Shown here: positions 9,344-16,440 of the stretch, piece by piece
Layout of the letters: each line of letters opens with the position of its first letter
Position numbering within the stretch: the first letter of the stretch is position 1
Assembly: GCF_900547205.1 (NCBI RefSeq)
Contig: NZ_URFY01000006.1
Location: 93,507 to 157,506, forward strand
Source: an uncultured Bacteroides sp.
GTDB taxonomy: Bacteria > Bacteroidota > Bacteroidia > Bacteroidales > Bacteroidaceae
Direction: 5' to 3'
DNA: 64,000 bases
The notes under the pieces: generated by a model
Databases searched by the model: none
The model's input: the letters and a program-made list of their open reading frames with translations, nothing else
What the model was told of the DNA's origin: nothing
Position numbers and translations under genes: made by a program

Positions 9344-10360
9344 ATGAAGAAGACTCTGATTGATGTATCAAAGAAGACTGGATACTCTATCTCCACGATT
9401 TCCAGAGTTTTAAATGGGAAATCGGAGAAGTATAGAATAAGCCAGTCGGCTAGGGACGTTATTCTGCAAACCGTTAAAGAATTAGACTACCAGCCGGATA
9501 TAGTTGCACAAAGTTTGCGCAACAACACGACATATACTATAGGACTTCTTGTTCCGCACATTGATAATCCTTTCTTTGCCAACATAGCAAGTGTTGTCAT
9601 ACGTGAAGCGCAAAACTATAATTATACTGTCATGCTCATCGATACGTTGGAAGATCCTGTACAGGAAAACAAAGCTATCGACTCTCTGTTGTCCCGCAAG
9701 ATTGACGGGATTATTTTAGTACCTACGGGCGAGAACCCCTCGAAATTGGAGGAAATCAGTTCCAAAACTCCGATTATTCTGATAGACCGATATTTTGAGA
9801 ATCATAAATTGCCATATGTGTCTACAGATAATTATGTAGGAGCTTATCAGGCAACAAAGTTGTTATTGGAATCAGGGCACAGCAGAATTCTTTGTATTCA
9901 GGGGCCTTGTATCTCCATCACTACCAAAGAACGTGTGCGTGGTTATCTGGACGCACTTCAAGAGGCAGAATGTTTAGAAAATGCCATGGTGAAAGGACAT
10001 GAGTTTTCTATTCAGAATGGTTATATCGAAACAGAACTGGCTTTGAGTTCCGTTATCCAGCCTACTGCGATATTCGCTTTGAGTAGTACAATCCTTTTGG
10101 GGGCTATCAAGGCTTTGAATGAGCATAAAGTGCGAGTCCCTCAAGATATGTCGATTATCTCGTTTGATGATAACTTATATCTGGATTATCTCAATCCTCC
10201 TGTCACTCGTATTGCCCAACCATTGGAGAATATTGGCATTATCGCTGTGAAAATGCTGATGCAGAAGATTTTGGAAGAGACGGAGTTGCATACCGAAATA
10301 CTGTTGAAACCAACTATCATTAAACGCGATTCGATTAGAGTGTTGAACGATAGAATGTAG
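9344..10360 (+). CDS. LacI family transcriptional regulator of the ribose locus
   Basis: The protein is 338 residues from the ATG at 9344 (MKKTLIDVSKKTGYSISTIS). The upstream in-frame extension lies before the -7 box and was rejected. The first 60 residues form the LacI helix-turn-helix plus hinge (STISRVLNGKSEKYRISQ). The rest is a periplasmic-binding-protein-like sensor domain (YTIGLLVPHIDNPFFANI, DGIILVPTG, ISFDDNLYLDYLNPP). It is divergent from rbsK and a LacI-type operator lies in the shared spacer, so it most likely represses the ribokinase-SusCD operon and is released by ribose or a derivative. An RbsR-like role is inferred; the inducer is unknown. Confidence 0.9.
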   Translation: MKKTLIDVSKKTGYSISTISRVLNGKSEKYRISQSARDVILQTVKELDYQPDIVAQSLRNNTTYTIGLLVPHIDNPFFANIASVVIREAQNYNYTVMLIDTLEDPVQENKAIDSLLSRKIDGIILVPTGENPSKLEEISSKTPIILIDRYFENHKLPYVSTDNYVGAYQATKLLLESGHSRILCIQGPCISITTKERVRGYLDALQEAECLENAMVKGHEFSIQNGYIETELALSSVIQPTAIFALSSTILLGAIKALNEHKVRVPQDMSIISFDDNLYLDYLNPPVTRIAQPLENIGIIAVKMLMQKILEETELHTEILLKPTIIKRDSIRVLNDRM

Positions 10361-10377
10361 TTATTGATAATAAAAAA

Positions 10378-10407
10378 ATCCGGCTTGAATTTGCGTTCAA
10401 GCCGGAT
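10378..10407. terminator. Bidirectional rho-independent terminator
   Basis: A perfect 12-bp stem (ATCCGGCTTGAA) with a 6-nt loop lies between the convergent LacI-type gene and HU-like gene. Seven T residues follow on the minus strand, so it mainly serves the HU-like gene; the plus-strand tail is weaker. Confidence 0.85.
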
Positions 10408-10440
10408 TTGTCGTTAAGCTTTAATGAATGATGCGTTCAA

Positions 10441-10908
10441 TTATGCTGCCGGATCCGGAGTTTCACCACCGCCTTCATTTCCTCCATTTCCCTTATCGGG
10501 CGTTGTGGGCTCGCTTGAATTTGACAATTCTAACTTCTGGATACTTACCGATTTTATCATGCCTTTAAACAGACTTCCGGGAGTGAAAATTATCTTACGG
10601 TTCTTTAGTGTTTCCGCAGTTACTTCTTTTTCTTCATCTTGACTTTTACATCCGAATGAAGGGCGGAAAGTGCCAAATTCTCCCAGACTGACTGAAGCTC
10701 CGATTTCCATGTAAGTGATTAGTGAATCAATCAACCCGTCGAGGACGGATTTTACCGTACCGCGCGGAACGAATCCAACTCTTGTTACCTGATCGCATAG
10801 CATTTTGAAATCAACAGTTACCACGTTGAAGGGTCTTGCTACATATTTTTCGGCTTTTTTCTCATCAAAGCCAAAGGTTGTTTTCTTGACTACATATTTC
10901 AGTGCCAT
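10441..10908 (-). CDS. HU-family DNA-binding protein (HU-HIG type)
   Basis: This 155-residue protein carries one HU/IHF-like domain of the Bacteroidetes type (about residues 1-125: KKTTFGFDEKKAEKYVARP, VSLGEFGTFRPSFGC, IIFTPGSLFKGMI). A Gly/Pro/Glu-rich tail (SNSSEPTTPDKGNGGNEGGG) follows, probably disordered. HU-like proteins bend DNA as dimers and help compact the nucleoid. It is longer than classic HU (about 90 residues), as is common for this subgroup. It is monocistronic, with its own promoter at 10965-10995 and a strong terminator. Its neighbour at 11148 has a related N-terminal domain. Confidence 0.88.
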   Translation of the reverse strand: MALKYVVKKTTFGFDEKKAEKYVARPFNVVTVDFKMLCDQVTRVGFVPRGTVKSVLDGLIDSLITYMEIGASVSLGEFGTFRPSFGCKSQDEEKEVTAETLKNRKIIFTPGSLFKGMIKSVSIQKLELSNSSEPTTPDKGNGGNEGGGETPDPAA

Positions 10909-10964
10909 AATTTTTAATAGTTTAATTGGTTATTAATTCTAGTTATTGTTTTGTGATCACGATG

Positions 10965-10995
10965 CAAAGATATGGTATCTGAATTTACTGTGCAA
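10965..10995 (-). promoter_or_regulatory. Promoter of the HU-like gene
   Basis: On the minus strand TTG (10993-10995), 20 bp and TATCTTTG (10965-10972) fit the Bacteroidetes -33/-7 pattern exactly. The box lies 57 bp upstream of the start codon, and the leader is AT-rich. Confidence 0.75.
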
Positions 10996-11147
10996 GCGAT
11001 TTTGAATAAGTGCGTTAATAAAATAATTAATTTTGAGATAATGCTTTGAGCTATAGATTATAATGTATTTTTTAATGTTTACATGAGAGCTCCTCTGTGT
11101 GTTAATCGGGAAGTTATCTGTCTTTTTCGGACGATTCTCATTCCCGG

Positions 11148-11747
11148 TTATTTCTTTAAATACACCACCGTCTTACCACCACCATATTTCCGTATTATTC
11201 CCTCTTCTTGATACTTCTTTAATAATTCTATTGCCTTGTCCCGGCTTACTCCGGTCAGTCTCATAAAATCGGCGCGGGTGATGCAACCCTGTTCGTCCAG
11301 ATGTTGTGTTAGTAGGGCGCGGCATCGTTCATCATTGTTATTGCCATTGGCACGATAAGGTGATTCCATTCTTTCCAACTGTAGTGGCTCCAAGTTTTCG
11401 CGGAATTTCTTATTGACGCGTAGATTTATTTTGTTCAGATGGATAGAGGGAGAGCGAATTTCATTTTTCTCCATGACAGGACGGTCGCATTTAAGTGACA
11501 AATAGAAGTATCCGAGTTCTCCAACTTCAACAATCCAACCCTGTGAAAGCCAATGCCGTAACTCTTCTGTGACGGCTTGCAGGCAACCGTCTATGGTAGC
11601 CTGACTGAAGCCATTGCTTTTGGATACCAGTTCTGTGAATTTCTTCGCATCAATGGTGCCTGATGGAATAACTCGTGCATGGAGCGGTTGTTGTTCTTCT
11701 CGCTTCAGTGGGTTAGCGCTTTGATAAAGGTCGTAGTAAATGCTCAT
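11148..11747 (-). CDS. HU-like DNA-binding protein fused to a winged-helix domain
   Basis: The 199-residue protein has an HU/IHF-like N-terminal domain (about residues 1-125: ARVIPSGTIDAKKFTELVSK, IVEVGELGYFYLSLKC, LRVNKKFRENL). Its C-terminal 65 residues (LLTQHLDEQGCITRADFMRL, GVSRDKAIELLKKYQEEGII, GGGKTVVYLKK) read as a winged helix-turn-helix. The fusion suggests a sequence-specific architectural regulator rather than a general nucleoid protein. It stands alone, divergent from the phosphatase gene. A large palindromic array (11791-11904) lies directly upstream of its start, which could be its own target; this is speculation. Confidence 0.78.
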   Translation of the reverse strand: MSIYYDLYQSANPLKREEQQPLHARVIPSGTIDAKKFTELVSKSNGFSQATIDGCLQAVTEELRHWLSQGWIVEVGELGYFYLSLKCDRPVMEKNEIRSPSIHLNKINLRVNKKFRENLEPLQLERMESPYRANGNNNDERCRALLTQHLDEQGCITRADFMRLTGVSRDKAIELLKKYQEEGIIRKYGGGKTVVYLKK

Positions 11748-11790
11748 GTTATAATTAGTTTTTAGTAGTTTAGTAATTAGTTATCAGTTC

Positions 11791-11904
11791 TGCATAAATT
11801 AATTCGAAGGACTATAGTTCTTCGCAATATTGACTATAGTGTACTTTTCAAAGGACTATAGTTCTTTGAAAGAAGCACTATAATCCTTCGAACTAATTTA
11901 TGCA
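11791..11904. repeat. Periodic palindrome array A (22-bp period, four units)
   Basis: Four copies of the core ACTATAGT (the last ACTATAAT) start at 11811, 11833, 11855 and 11877, an exact 22-bp period. Units 1 and 3 extend to near-palindromes such as CAAAGGACTATAGTTCTTTG. The array is also a palindrome as a whole: the left arm GCATAAATTAATTCGAAGGA is mirrored at 11884-11903 around the centre 11847.5. It lies in the divergent spacer between the HU/winged-helix gene and the phosphatase gene, where a transcript or the DNA could fold as one long hairpin or several short ones. Confidence 0.85.
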
Positions 11905-12032
11905 CCCAAAGTTATTAATTATTTCAGAGAAAGACGCTAATTTGTGCATCAAACTGGAAAATATAATTCTTAACCTATGTTTTTTGCGAGAAAAGCCATA
12001 CCTTCGAAGCTCCTTTTAAAACTAAGAATAAA

Positions 12033-12836
12033 ATGTTAGATTTAAAACAGCTCACAGCCGATGTACGCCGTATAGCCACCGAAGCGGGGCATTTCTTGAA
12101 AGAAGAACGGAAAGGCTTCCGTCGTGAAAGCGTGGTGGAGAAGCACTCGCACGATTATGTATCTTATGTGGATAAAGAATCAGAAATACGAATAGTCAAG
12201 TCCCTTAAAGCACTTTTGCCCGAAGCCGGATTTATCACCGAAGAAGGTTTTGCCACCTATCAGAACGAGACATATTGCTGGGTAATCGATCCGCTGGATG
12301 GAACCACTAACTTTATCCATGATGAAGCGCCCTACTGTGTGTGTATTTCCTTGCGAAGCAAAACAGAACTTCTTATAGGCGTTGTCTATGAAGTCTGTCG
12401 GGATGAATGTTTCTATGCTTGGAAAGGCGGCGGAGCCTTTATGAATGGCGAAGAAATCCATGTGTCTAATGTGCAGGATGCTAAAGATGCGTTTGTCATC
12501 ACCGAATTGCCTTATAATCATTTGCAGTACAAGCAAACGGCTCTTCACTTGATAGATCAGCTTTATGGACTAGTAGGAGGCATCCGCATGAATGGCTCCG
12601 CTGCCGCTGCCATCTGCTATGTGGCTATAGGTCGGTTTGACGCTTGGGCGGAAGCGTTCATCGGTAAGTGGGATTATTCCGCAGCGGCTCTGATTGTGAT
12701 GGAAGCAGGAGGTAGGGTGACCAACTTCTATGGTGAAGAACATTTTATAGAAGGGCATCATATCATCGCAACCAATGGGCATTTACACCCGCTGTTTCTG
12801 AAACTGCTGGCGGAAGTTCCTCCTTTAAATATGTAA
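12033..12836 (+). CDS. Inositol monophosphatase family protein
   Basis: The 267-residue protein has the full metal-binding set of the family: E70-E71 in ITEEGF, DPLDGTTNF at 86-94 and WDYSAAALIVMEAGG near 210. Members hydrolyse inositol-1-phosphate or related sugar phosphates (or 3'-phosphoadenosine compounds) using magnesium in the cytoplasm. Length and motifs are those of SuhB-type proteins; the natural substrate here is open. The ComF-type gene follows after 40 bp in the same direction, probably as an operon. A strong -7 box was not found. Confidence 0.9.
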   Translation: MLDLKQLTADVRRIATEAGHFLKEERKGFRRESVVEKHSHDYVSYVDKESEIRIVKSLKALLPEAGFITEEGFATYQNETYCWVIDPLDGTTNFIHDEAPYCVCISLRSKTELLIGVVYEVCRDECFYAWKGGGAFMNGEEIHVSNVQDAKDAFVITELPYNHLQYKQTALHLIDQLYGLVGGIRMNGSAAAAICYVAIGRFDAWAEAFIGKWDYSAAALIVMEAGGRVTNFYGEEHFIEGHHIIATNGHLHPLFLKLLAEVPPLNM

Positions 12837-12876
12837 GGTTGTAGTCGCACAGACAAACTGTAAAATCCTGATTCTA

Positions 12877-13584
12877 ATGAAACACACACTTCTTATAAAA
12901 GACTGGCTTTATTCGTTTATATCCCTTTTGTTTCCCCGCTGCTGCGTGGTTTGCGACAGACCGTTGGCGAAAGGGGAGGAATGTATCTGCGCAATGTGCA
13001 ATATCAACTTGCCGCGCACGAATTATCATCTTCAGAAAGATAATCCGATGGAACAACTATTTTGGGGTAAGATTCCCTTGGAGCGGGCTACTTCTTTTTT
13101 CTTCTATCGGAAAGGAAGCGACTTCCGGCAGATTCTCCATCAACTCAAATATGGCGGACAAAAGGAGGTTGGTGCTATCATGGGGCGGTATATGGCATCC
13201 GAACTTTCGGCATCCGGTTTCTTTGAAGGAATTGATGTCATAGTCCCCGTGCCGTTGCATAAACGGAAGCAGCGGATTCGCGGCTATAATCAAAGCGAAT
13301 GGATTGCTCGTGGAATCAGTGCTGTGACTGGGATTTGCATTGATACGGAAGTGATAGTACGTCAGAAACATACGGATACGCAGACGCGCAAGTCGGCCTT
13401 TGAACGTTGGGAGAATGTGGATGGAATTTTCGCGCTACATCATGCTGATTCACTGAAAGGAAAGCACGTACTGGTGGTTGACGATGTACTGACGACAGGG
13501 GCAACCACTGTGGCGTGTGCTTCCAGACTGGTGGAGATTGAAGGCGTAAGAATCAGTGTGCTGACTTTGGCGGTAGCGGAGTAA
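12877..13584 (+). CDS. ComF-type phosphoribosyltransferase
   Basis: The 235-residue protein has an N-terminal zinc-finger-like region with two CxxC pairs (CCVVCDRPLAKGEECICAMC) and a C-terminal phosphoribosyltransferase domain with the PRPP-binding motif VLVVDDVLTTGATT. This is the ComF/GntX architecture. ComF proteins take part in DNA uptake in competent bacteria, but in Bacteroides the role is not settled; another purine or pyrimidine salvage role is possible. It lies 40 bp after the phosphatase gene and ends 29 bp from a convergent outer-membrane protein gene. Confidence 0.9.
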   Translation: MKHTLLIKDWLYSFISLLFPRCCVVCDRPLAKGEECICAMCNINLPRTNYHLQKDNPMEQLFWGKIPLERATSFFFYRKGSDFRQILHQLKYGGQKEVGAIMGRYMASELSASGFFEGIDVIVPVPLHKRKQRIRGYNQSEWIARGISAVTGICIDTEVIVRQKHTDTQTRKSAFERWENVDGIFALHHADSLKGKHVLVVDDVLTTGATTVACASRLVEIEGVRISVLTLAVAE

Positions 13585-13613
13585 AGTGATTGCGGTATGA
13601 ATATTCTTCTTTT

Positions 13614-14390
13614 CTAAAAATGTACCGAAACCCTCCCCATAGGCTCTAGTCTCCAAGTTTTGGACTGATTATCGTACTGATACTCTGCGCCAATGCTTGC
13701 ATCCGTATTCTTATTTACATCGACAGATATTGATGCACCTACACCCGAATGGGGAAATAAGGGGAAGTATGCCGGGGGTGGAGTCCTGCCGAACATGAGG
13801 TATTGTCCCCAGAAGTTGAGGTGGATTTTATCGCTAAGGTCATACTGCATTCTTGCATTTAGTCCGCCAAGGTTCTGGCTGGTTATGGGTAATACGGAAT
13901 AGTATTGTTTGCTGAGCATCCCACCGACTTCAATGAAAAAACGGGAAGAGGGAACCCACCGCACGGCTCCGTTGATGGAAATAAACTCGCCCAATCCCGG
14001 ATGGGTCTTTTTTTCTCCGGTGCCTATCAGATAAAATGAACCGAAAAGGCGCATTTGCTCAAAATTGTAGAAGTCGGTCAATGTCGGATTTCTCTTTAGC
14101 AGCTCCGGAAAGCGGAAATAATAAGGGGATATTCCCTTCGTGGGACTTGCAGGCGTTAATCCTGACGACTGTGTGTATTTCTTGTCCAGTGTAGGCCCTT
14201 TCAGCACGAATCCTTTTTCTTCCGCATCCAGTAGAAGTACGGGCTTTGTGGCTTGATTTTCGGGTGATAGAAGTTCATTACTCTTTAGTGAGTCACGTTT
14301 CAGAGTCTCTTTCTCCTTACTCGTTTGCGAGAAAGCTGTAGTGGCAGAAGCAATAACCGCTAGGATTAATATGATAACTTTCTTACCCAT
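13614..14390 (-). CDS. Predicted small outer-membrane beta-barrel protein, function unknown
   Basis: The start at 14390 (MGKKVIILILAVIASATTAF) gives 258 residues with a clean signal peptide; ten upstream in-frame residues would spoil it. After a linker of charged residues, the C-terminal 150 residues alternate hydrophobic and polar positions in repeated strands (FFIEVGGMLS, IHLNFWGQYLMFG, ASISVDVNK, DASIGAEYQYDN) and end in Phe (GRVSVHF), the usual outer-membrane barrel signature. No known family was recognised. It is monocistronic and convergent with the ComF-type gene. Confidence 0.75.
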   Translation of the reverse strand: MGKKVIILILAVIASATTAFSQTSKEKETLKRDSLKSNELLSPENQATKPVLLLDAEEKGFVLKGPTLDKKYTQSSGLTPASPTKGISPYYFRFPELLKRNPTLTDFYNFEQMRLFGSFYLIGTGEKKTHPGLGEFISINGAVRWVPSSRFFIEVGGMLSKQYYSVLPITSQNLGGLNARMQYDLSDKIHLNFWGQYLMFGRTPPPAYFPLFPHSGVGASISVDVNKNTDASIGAEYQYDNQSKTWRLEPMGRVSVHF

Positions 14391-14551
14391 AGTTTCGTTA
14401 ATTAGTTGAGGTTTTGACAAACGTAGTCTATTTCCTTGTCAAATCCAATTTTGTTCAGTTAATGAAATAAAATGCAGGATATATAATAGATTCGAGAAAA
14501 AATAATGGAATAAAAGCATTTGGATTTAATAATTCATTATATTTGCACCGT

Positions 14552-14748
14552 CGTTAATCGACAAGTTATATTTTTAAATCAAAAAAAGCGTTTAGCTGAT
14601 TTCTGTGCAAGCGAAAAGTCGAAATTTCAAAATACGCACGTGAAACAGAAGAATGCTCCCTGCTATAGGCGGGGGGTATTTCCTGTTTGTGCGTATAGGG
14701 CTTCGACTCCCTCGCTTGCGGATAGGCAAATGCCCTACCGCTTTTTTT
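14552..14748 (+). ncRNA. Candidate structured ncRNA (6S-like rod) with own promoter and terminator
   Basis: A -7 box TATATTTG (14538-14545) precedes about 197 bp with no credible reading frame. The sequence folds as one long rod: GCAAGCGA (14607) pairs with 14712-14719, AGTCGAA (14617) with 14702-14708, TACGCAC (14633) with 14689-14695 and AAACAG (14643) with 14683-14688. It is capped by a GC-rich hairpin around 14652-14680. A short hairpin and seven T residues (14742-14748) end it. Length, rod shape and internal bubble resemble 6S RNA, which binds RNA polymerase. A different Bacteroidales ncRNA is possible. The 5' end is estimated from the -7 box. Confidence 0.6.
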
Positions 14749-15217
14749 ATTTATATAGGTTTGCAATAGGGCACAAACCGCAATTTTACTATAAAATGGA
14801 AAGAATAATAATGAAAGTGCCCTTTTCTTCTCAAAGCATATGCTTGTTTTGCTGGTTGTGCACGATAAGACCGGATATTTTAGCTCTTGAAAAAGCTGAG
14901 AATATCCGGCAAAGTTATTATTGTGGCATCCTCAATGTTTGCAATTTGGTATATATGCGTCATTAAATATATAAGCAAAATAAATGTAGAGGTATCGGCA
15001 AACCCTCCCAAGGCGGGGTATATTGTATTTTAATGGTATAAGACCACCTCGCCTTACTTTACTGCTTTCTAAAATATCTATAGGTCTAGCACCCGAAGGG
15101 GGACGAATGGATTTATCCAAGAGTTCCCCTTTTTCAGCTTTAAGGCGAAAGGTATTGGTATTAGTAAATAGTATATTCGAAACAGCAAACAGTGATTCGG
15201 CGCACAACTATCAATAA
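14749..15217. other. Gene-free stretch with two hairpins, possible dispersed repeat
   Basis: No convincing gene was found between the ncRNA and the tRNA terminator. At 14871-14909 CCGGATATT pairs with AATATCCGG around an inner AGCT/AGCT stem, without a T tract. Around 15012-15056 AAGGCGGGGT and ACCTCGCCTT form an inverted repeat with one mismatch. Short open frames here lack promoters and recognisable domains. The part from about 14975 to 15060 looks like repeat-type intergenic DNA, but this could not be tested. Confidence 0.4.
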
Positions 15218-15222
15218 CAAAA

Positions 15223-15244
15223 AAGCCACCCTTATAGGTGGCTT
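15223..15244 (-). terminator. Terminator of tRNA-Asn
   Basis: AAGCCACC pairs with GGTGGCTT around a 6-nt loop. On the minus strand it is followed by a T tract, 10 bp downstream of the tRNA 3' end. Confidence 0.85.
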
Positions 15245-15254
15245 CTCTCTTTTG

Positions 15255-15328
15255 CTCTTCCTCTTGGACTTGAACCAAGGACCCTCTGATTAACAGTCAG
15301 ATGCTCTAACCGACTGAGCTAAGGAAGA
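15255..15328 (-). tRNA. tRNA-Asn (anticodon GTT)
   Basis: The minus strand folds as a complete 74-nt cloverleaf. The acceptor stem is TCTTCCT/AGGAAGA and the D arm contains GCTCAGTCGGTTAGAGC. The anticodon stem TCTGA/TCAGA encloses CTGTTAA, with anticodon GTT. The T arm is CTTGG-TTCAAGT-CCAAG. The discriminator is G and the 3' CCA is not encoded. It has its own promoter and terminator. Confidence 0.97.
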
Positions 15329-15349
15329 ATGTTTTTCTTAATTGCGATG

Positions 15350-15380
15350 CAAAAGTACTAGGATTTTTTGAAATATGCAA
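15350..15380 (-). promoter_or_regulatory. Promoter of tRNA-Asn
   Basis: On the minus strand TTG (15378-15380), 20 bp and TACTTTTG (15350-15357) match the Bacteroidetes consensus. The -7 box ends 21 bp from the tRNA 5' end. It overlaps the divergent promoter region of the kinase gene. Confidence 0.8.
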
Positions 15381-15405
15381 TATCTTTGCAAAAAAAATAT
15401 TGCAT
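15375..15405 (+). promoter_or_regulatory. Promoter of the adenosine-kinase-like gene with flanking inverted repeat
   Basis: The -7 box TATCTTTG (15381-15388) lies inside a perfect 9-bp inverted repeat, ATGCAATAT (15375-15383) and ATATTGCAT (15397-15405). The right arm ends at the base before the ATG. The predicted leader is only about 10 nt. The repeat could be an operator; no -33 box at the right distance was seen. Confidence 0.55.
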
Positions 15406-16395
15406 ATGGACAAAATAATAGGATTGGGCAACGCCCTGGTAGACGTACTTGCAACCCTAAAAGACGATACTCTCTTGGATGAAATGGGACTCCCAAAGGG
15501 GAGTATGCAACTTATTGATGATGCTAAGTTACAGCAGATTAACACGAAATTCTCACAGATGAAAACGCACTTTGCAACAGGCGGGTCGGCGGCAAATGCC
15601 ATACTTGGATTGGCCTGTTTGGGTGCCGGAACAGGTTTTATCGGAAAAGTAGGAAATGATCGGTTTGGCGATTTTTTTCGTGAGAATCTGCAAAAAAACA
15701 ATATCGAAGATAAGTTATTGACCTCCGAACACCTTCCTTCCGGAGTAGCGTCCGCTTTTATTTCACCGGATGGGGAACGTACTTTCGGCACTTATCTGGG
15801 AGCCGCCGCATCTCTTCGGGCAGAAGAGCTGACTTTGGAAATGTTTAAAGGTTATGCATACCTATTTATAGAAGGATATTTGGTGCAAGATCACGAAATG
15901 ATTCTTCGAGCCATTGAGCTGGCTAAAGAAGCCGGTCTGCAAATCTGTCTCGACATGGCAAGCTACAATATTGTTGCCAGTGATTTGAATTTTTTCTCTT
16001 CGCTGATAAATAAGTATGTGGATATCGTCTTTGCCAACGAAGAAGAAGCCAAAGCCTTCACGGGCAAAGAGCCGGAAGAAGCTCTGCGCATCATCGCCAA
16101 GATGTGTAGCATAGCCATAGTAAAAGTGGGTGCAAGCGGCTCTTATATCCGTAAGGGGACGGAAGAGATTAAGGTTTCCGCCATTCCGGTGGAGAAAGTG
16201 ATGGACACTACCGGTGCAGGGGATTATTTCGCCGCCGGATTCTTGTACGGACTGACCTGCGGATACTCGCTGGAGAAGTGTGCAAAAATAGGTTCCATTC
16301 TCTCGGGAAATGTTATTCAGGTGATTGGAACAACGATGCCGCAAGAGCGTTGGGATGAAATTAAGTTAAATATAAACAGGGTTCTGGCAGAATAA
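15406..16395 (+). CDS. PfkB family kinase, adenosine-kinase-like
   Basis: The 329-residue cytoplasmic kinase starts at the ATG at 15406; a TTG six bases upstream is less likely. PfkB signature 1 is GGSAANAILGLACLGAGTGF and signature 2 is DTTGAGDYFAAGFLYG with the catalytic Asp. The N-terminus (IIGLGNALVDVLATL) is typical of the adenosine-kinase-like branch in Bacteroidetes. It would phosphorylate adenosine to AMP, which would recycle the adenosine made by AhcY encoded nearby (19615). Other nucleosides or sugars cannot be excluded. A CtpA-type protease gene follows after 45 bp, probably in one operon. Confidence 0.85.
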   Translation: MDKIIGLGNALVDVLATLKDDTLLDEMGLPKGSMQLIDDAKLQQINTKFSQMKTHFATGGSAANAILGLACLGAGTGFIGKVGNDRFGDFFRENLQKNNIEDKLLTSEHLPSGVASAFISPDGERTFGTYLGAAASLRAEELTLEMFKGYAYLFIEGYLVQDHEMILRAIELAKEAGLQICLDMASYNIVASDLNFFSSLINKYVDIVFANEEEAKAFTGKEPEEALRIIAKMCSIAIVKVGASGSYIRKGTEEIKVSAIPVEKVMDTTGAGDYFAAGFLYGLTCGYSLEKCAKIGSILSGNVIQVIGTTMPQERWDEIKLNINRVLAE

Positions 16396-16440
16396 CCAGG
16401 GATTGAGTTACTTTTACAACTTATTTAGATTGAAAGAAGT

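Noticed and set aside
14520..14966. A 148-codon open frame on the plus strand
   Set aside because: It runs through the promoter, the rod-shaped ncRNA and its terminator, has no recognisable domain and starts upstream of the predicted transcript start.
15306..15791. A 161-codon minus-strand open frame
   Set aside because: It overlaps the tRNA-Asn gene and is antisense to the kinase gene.
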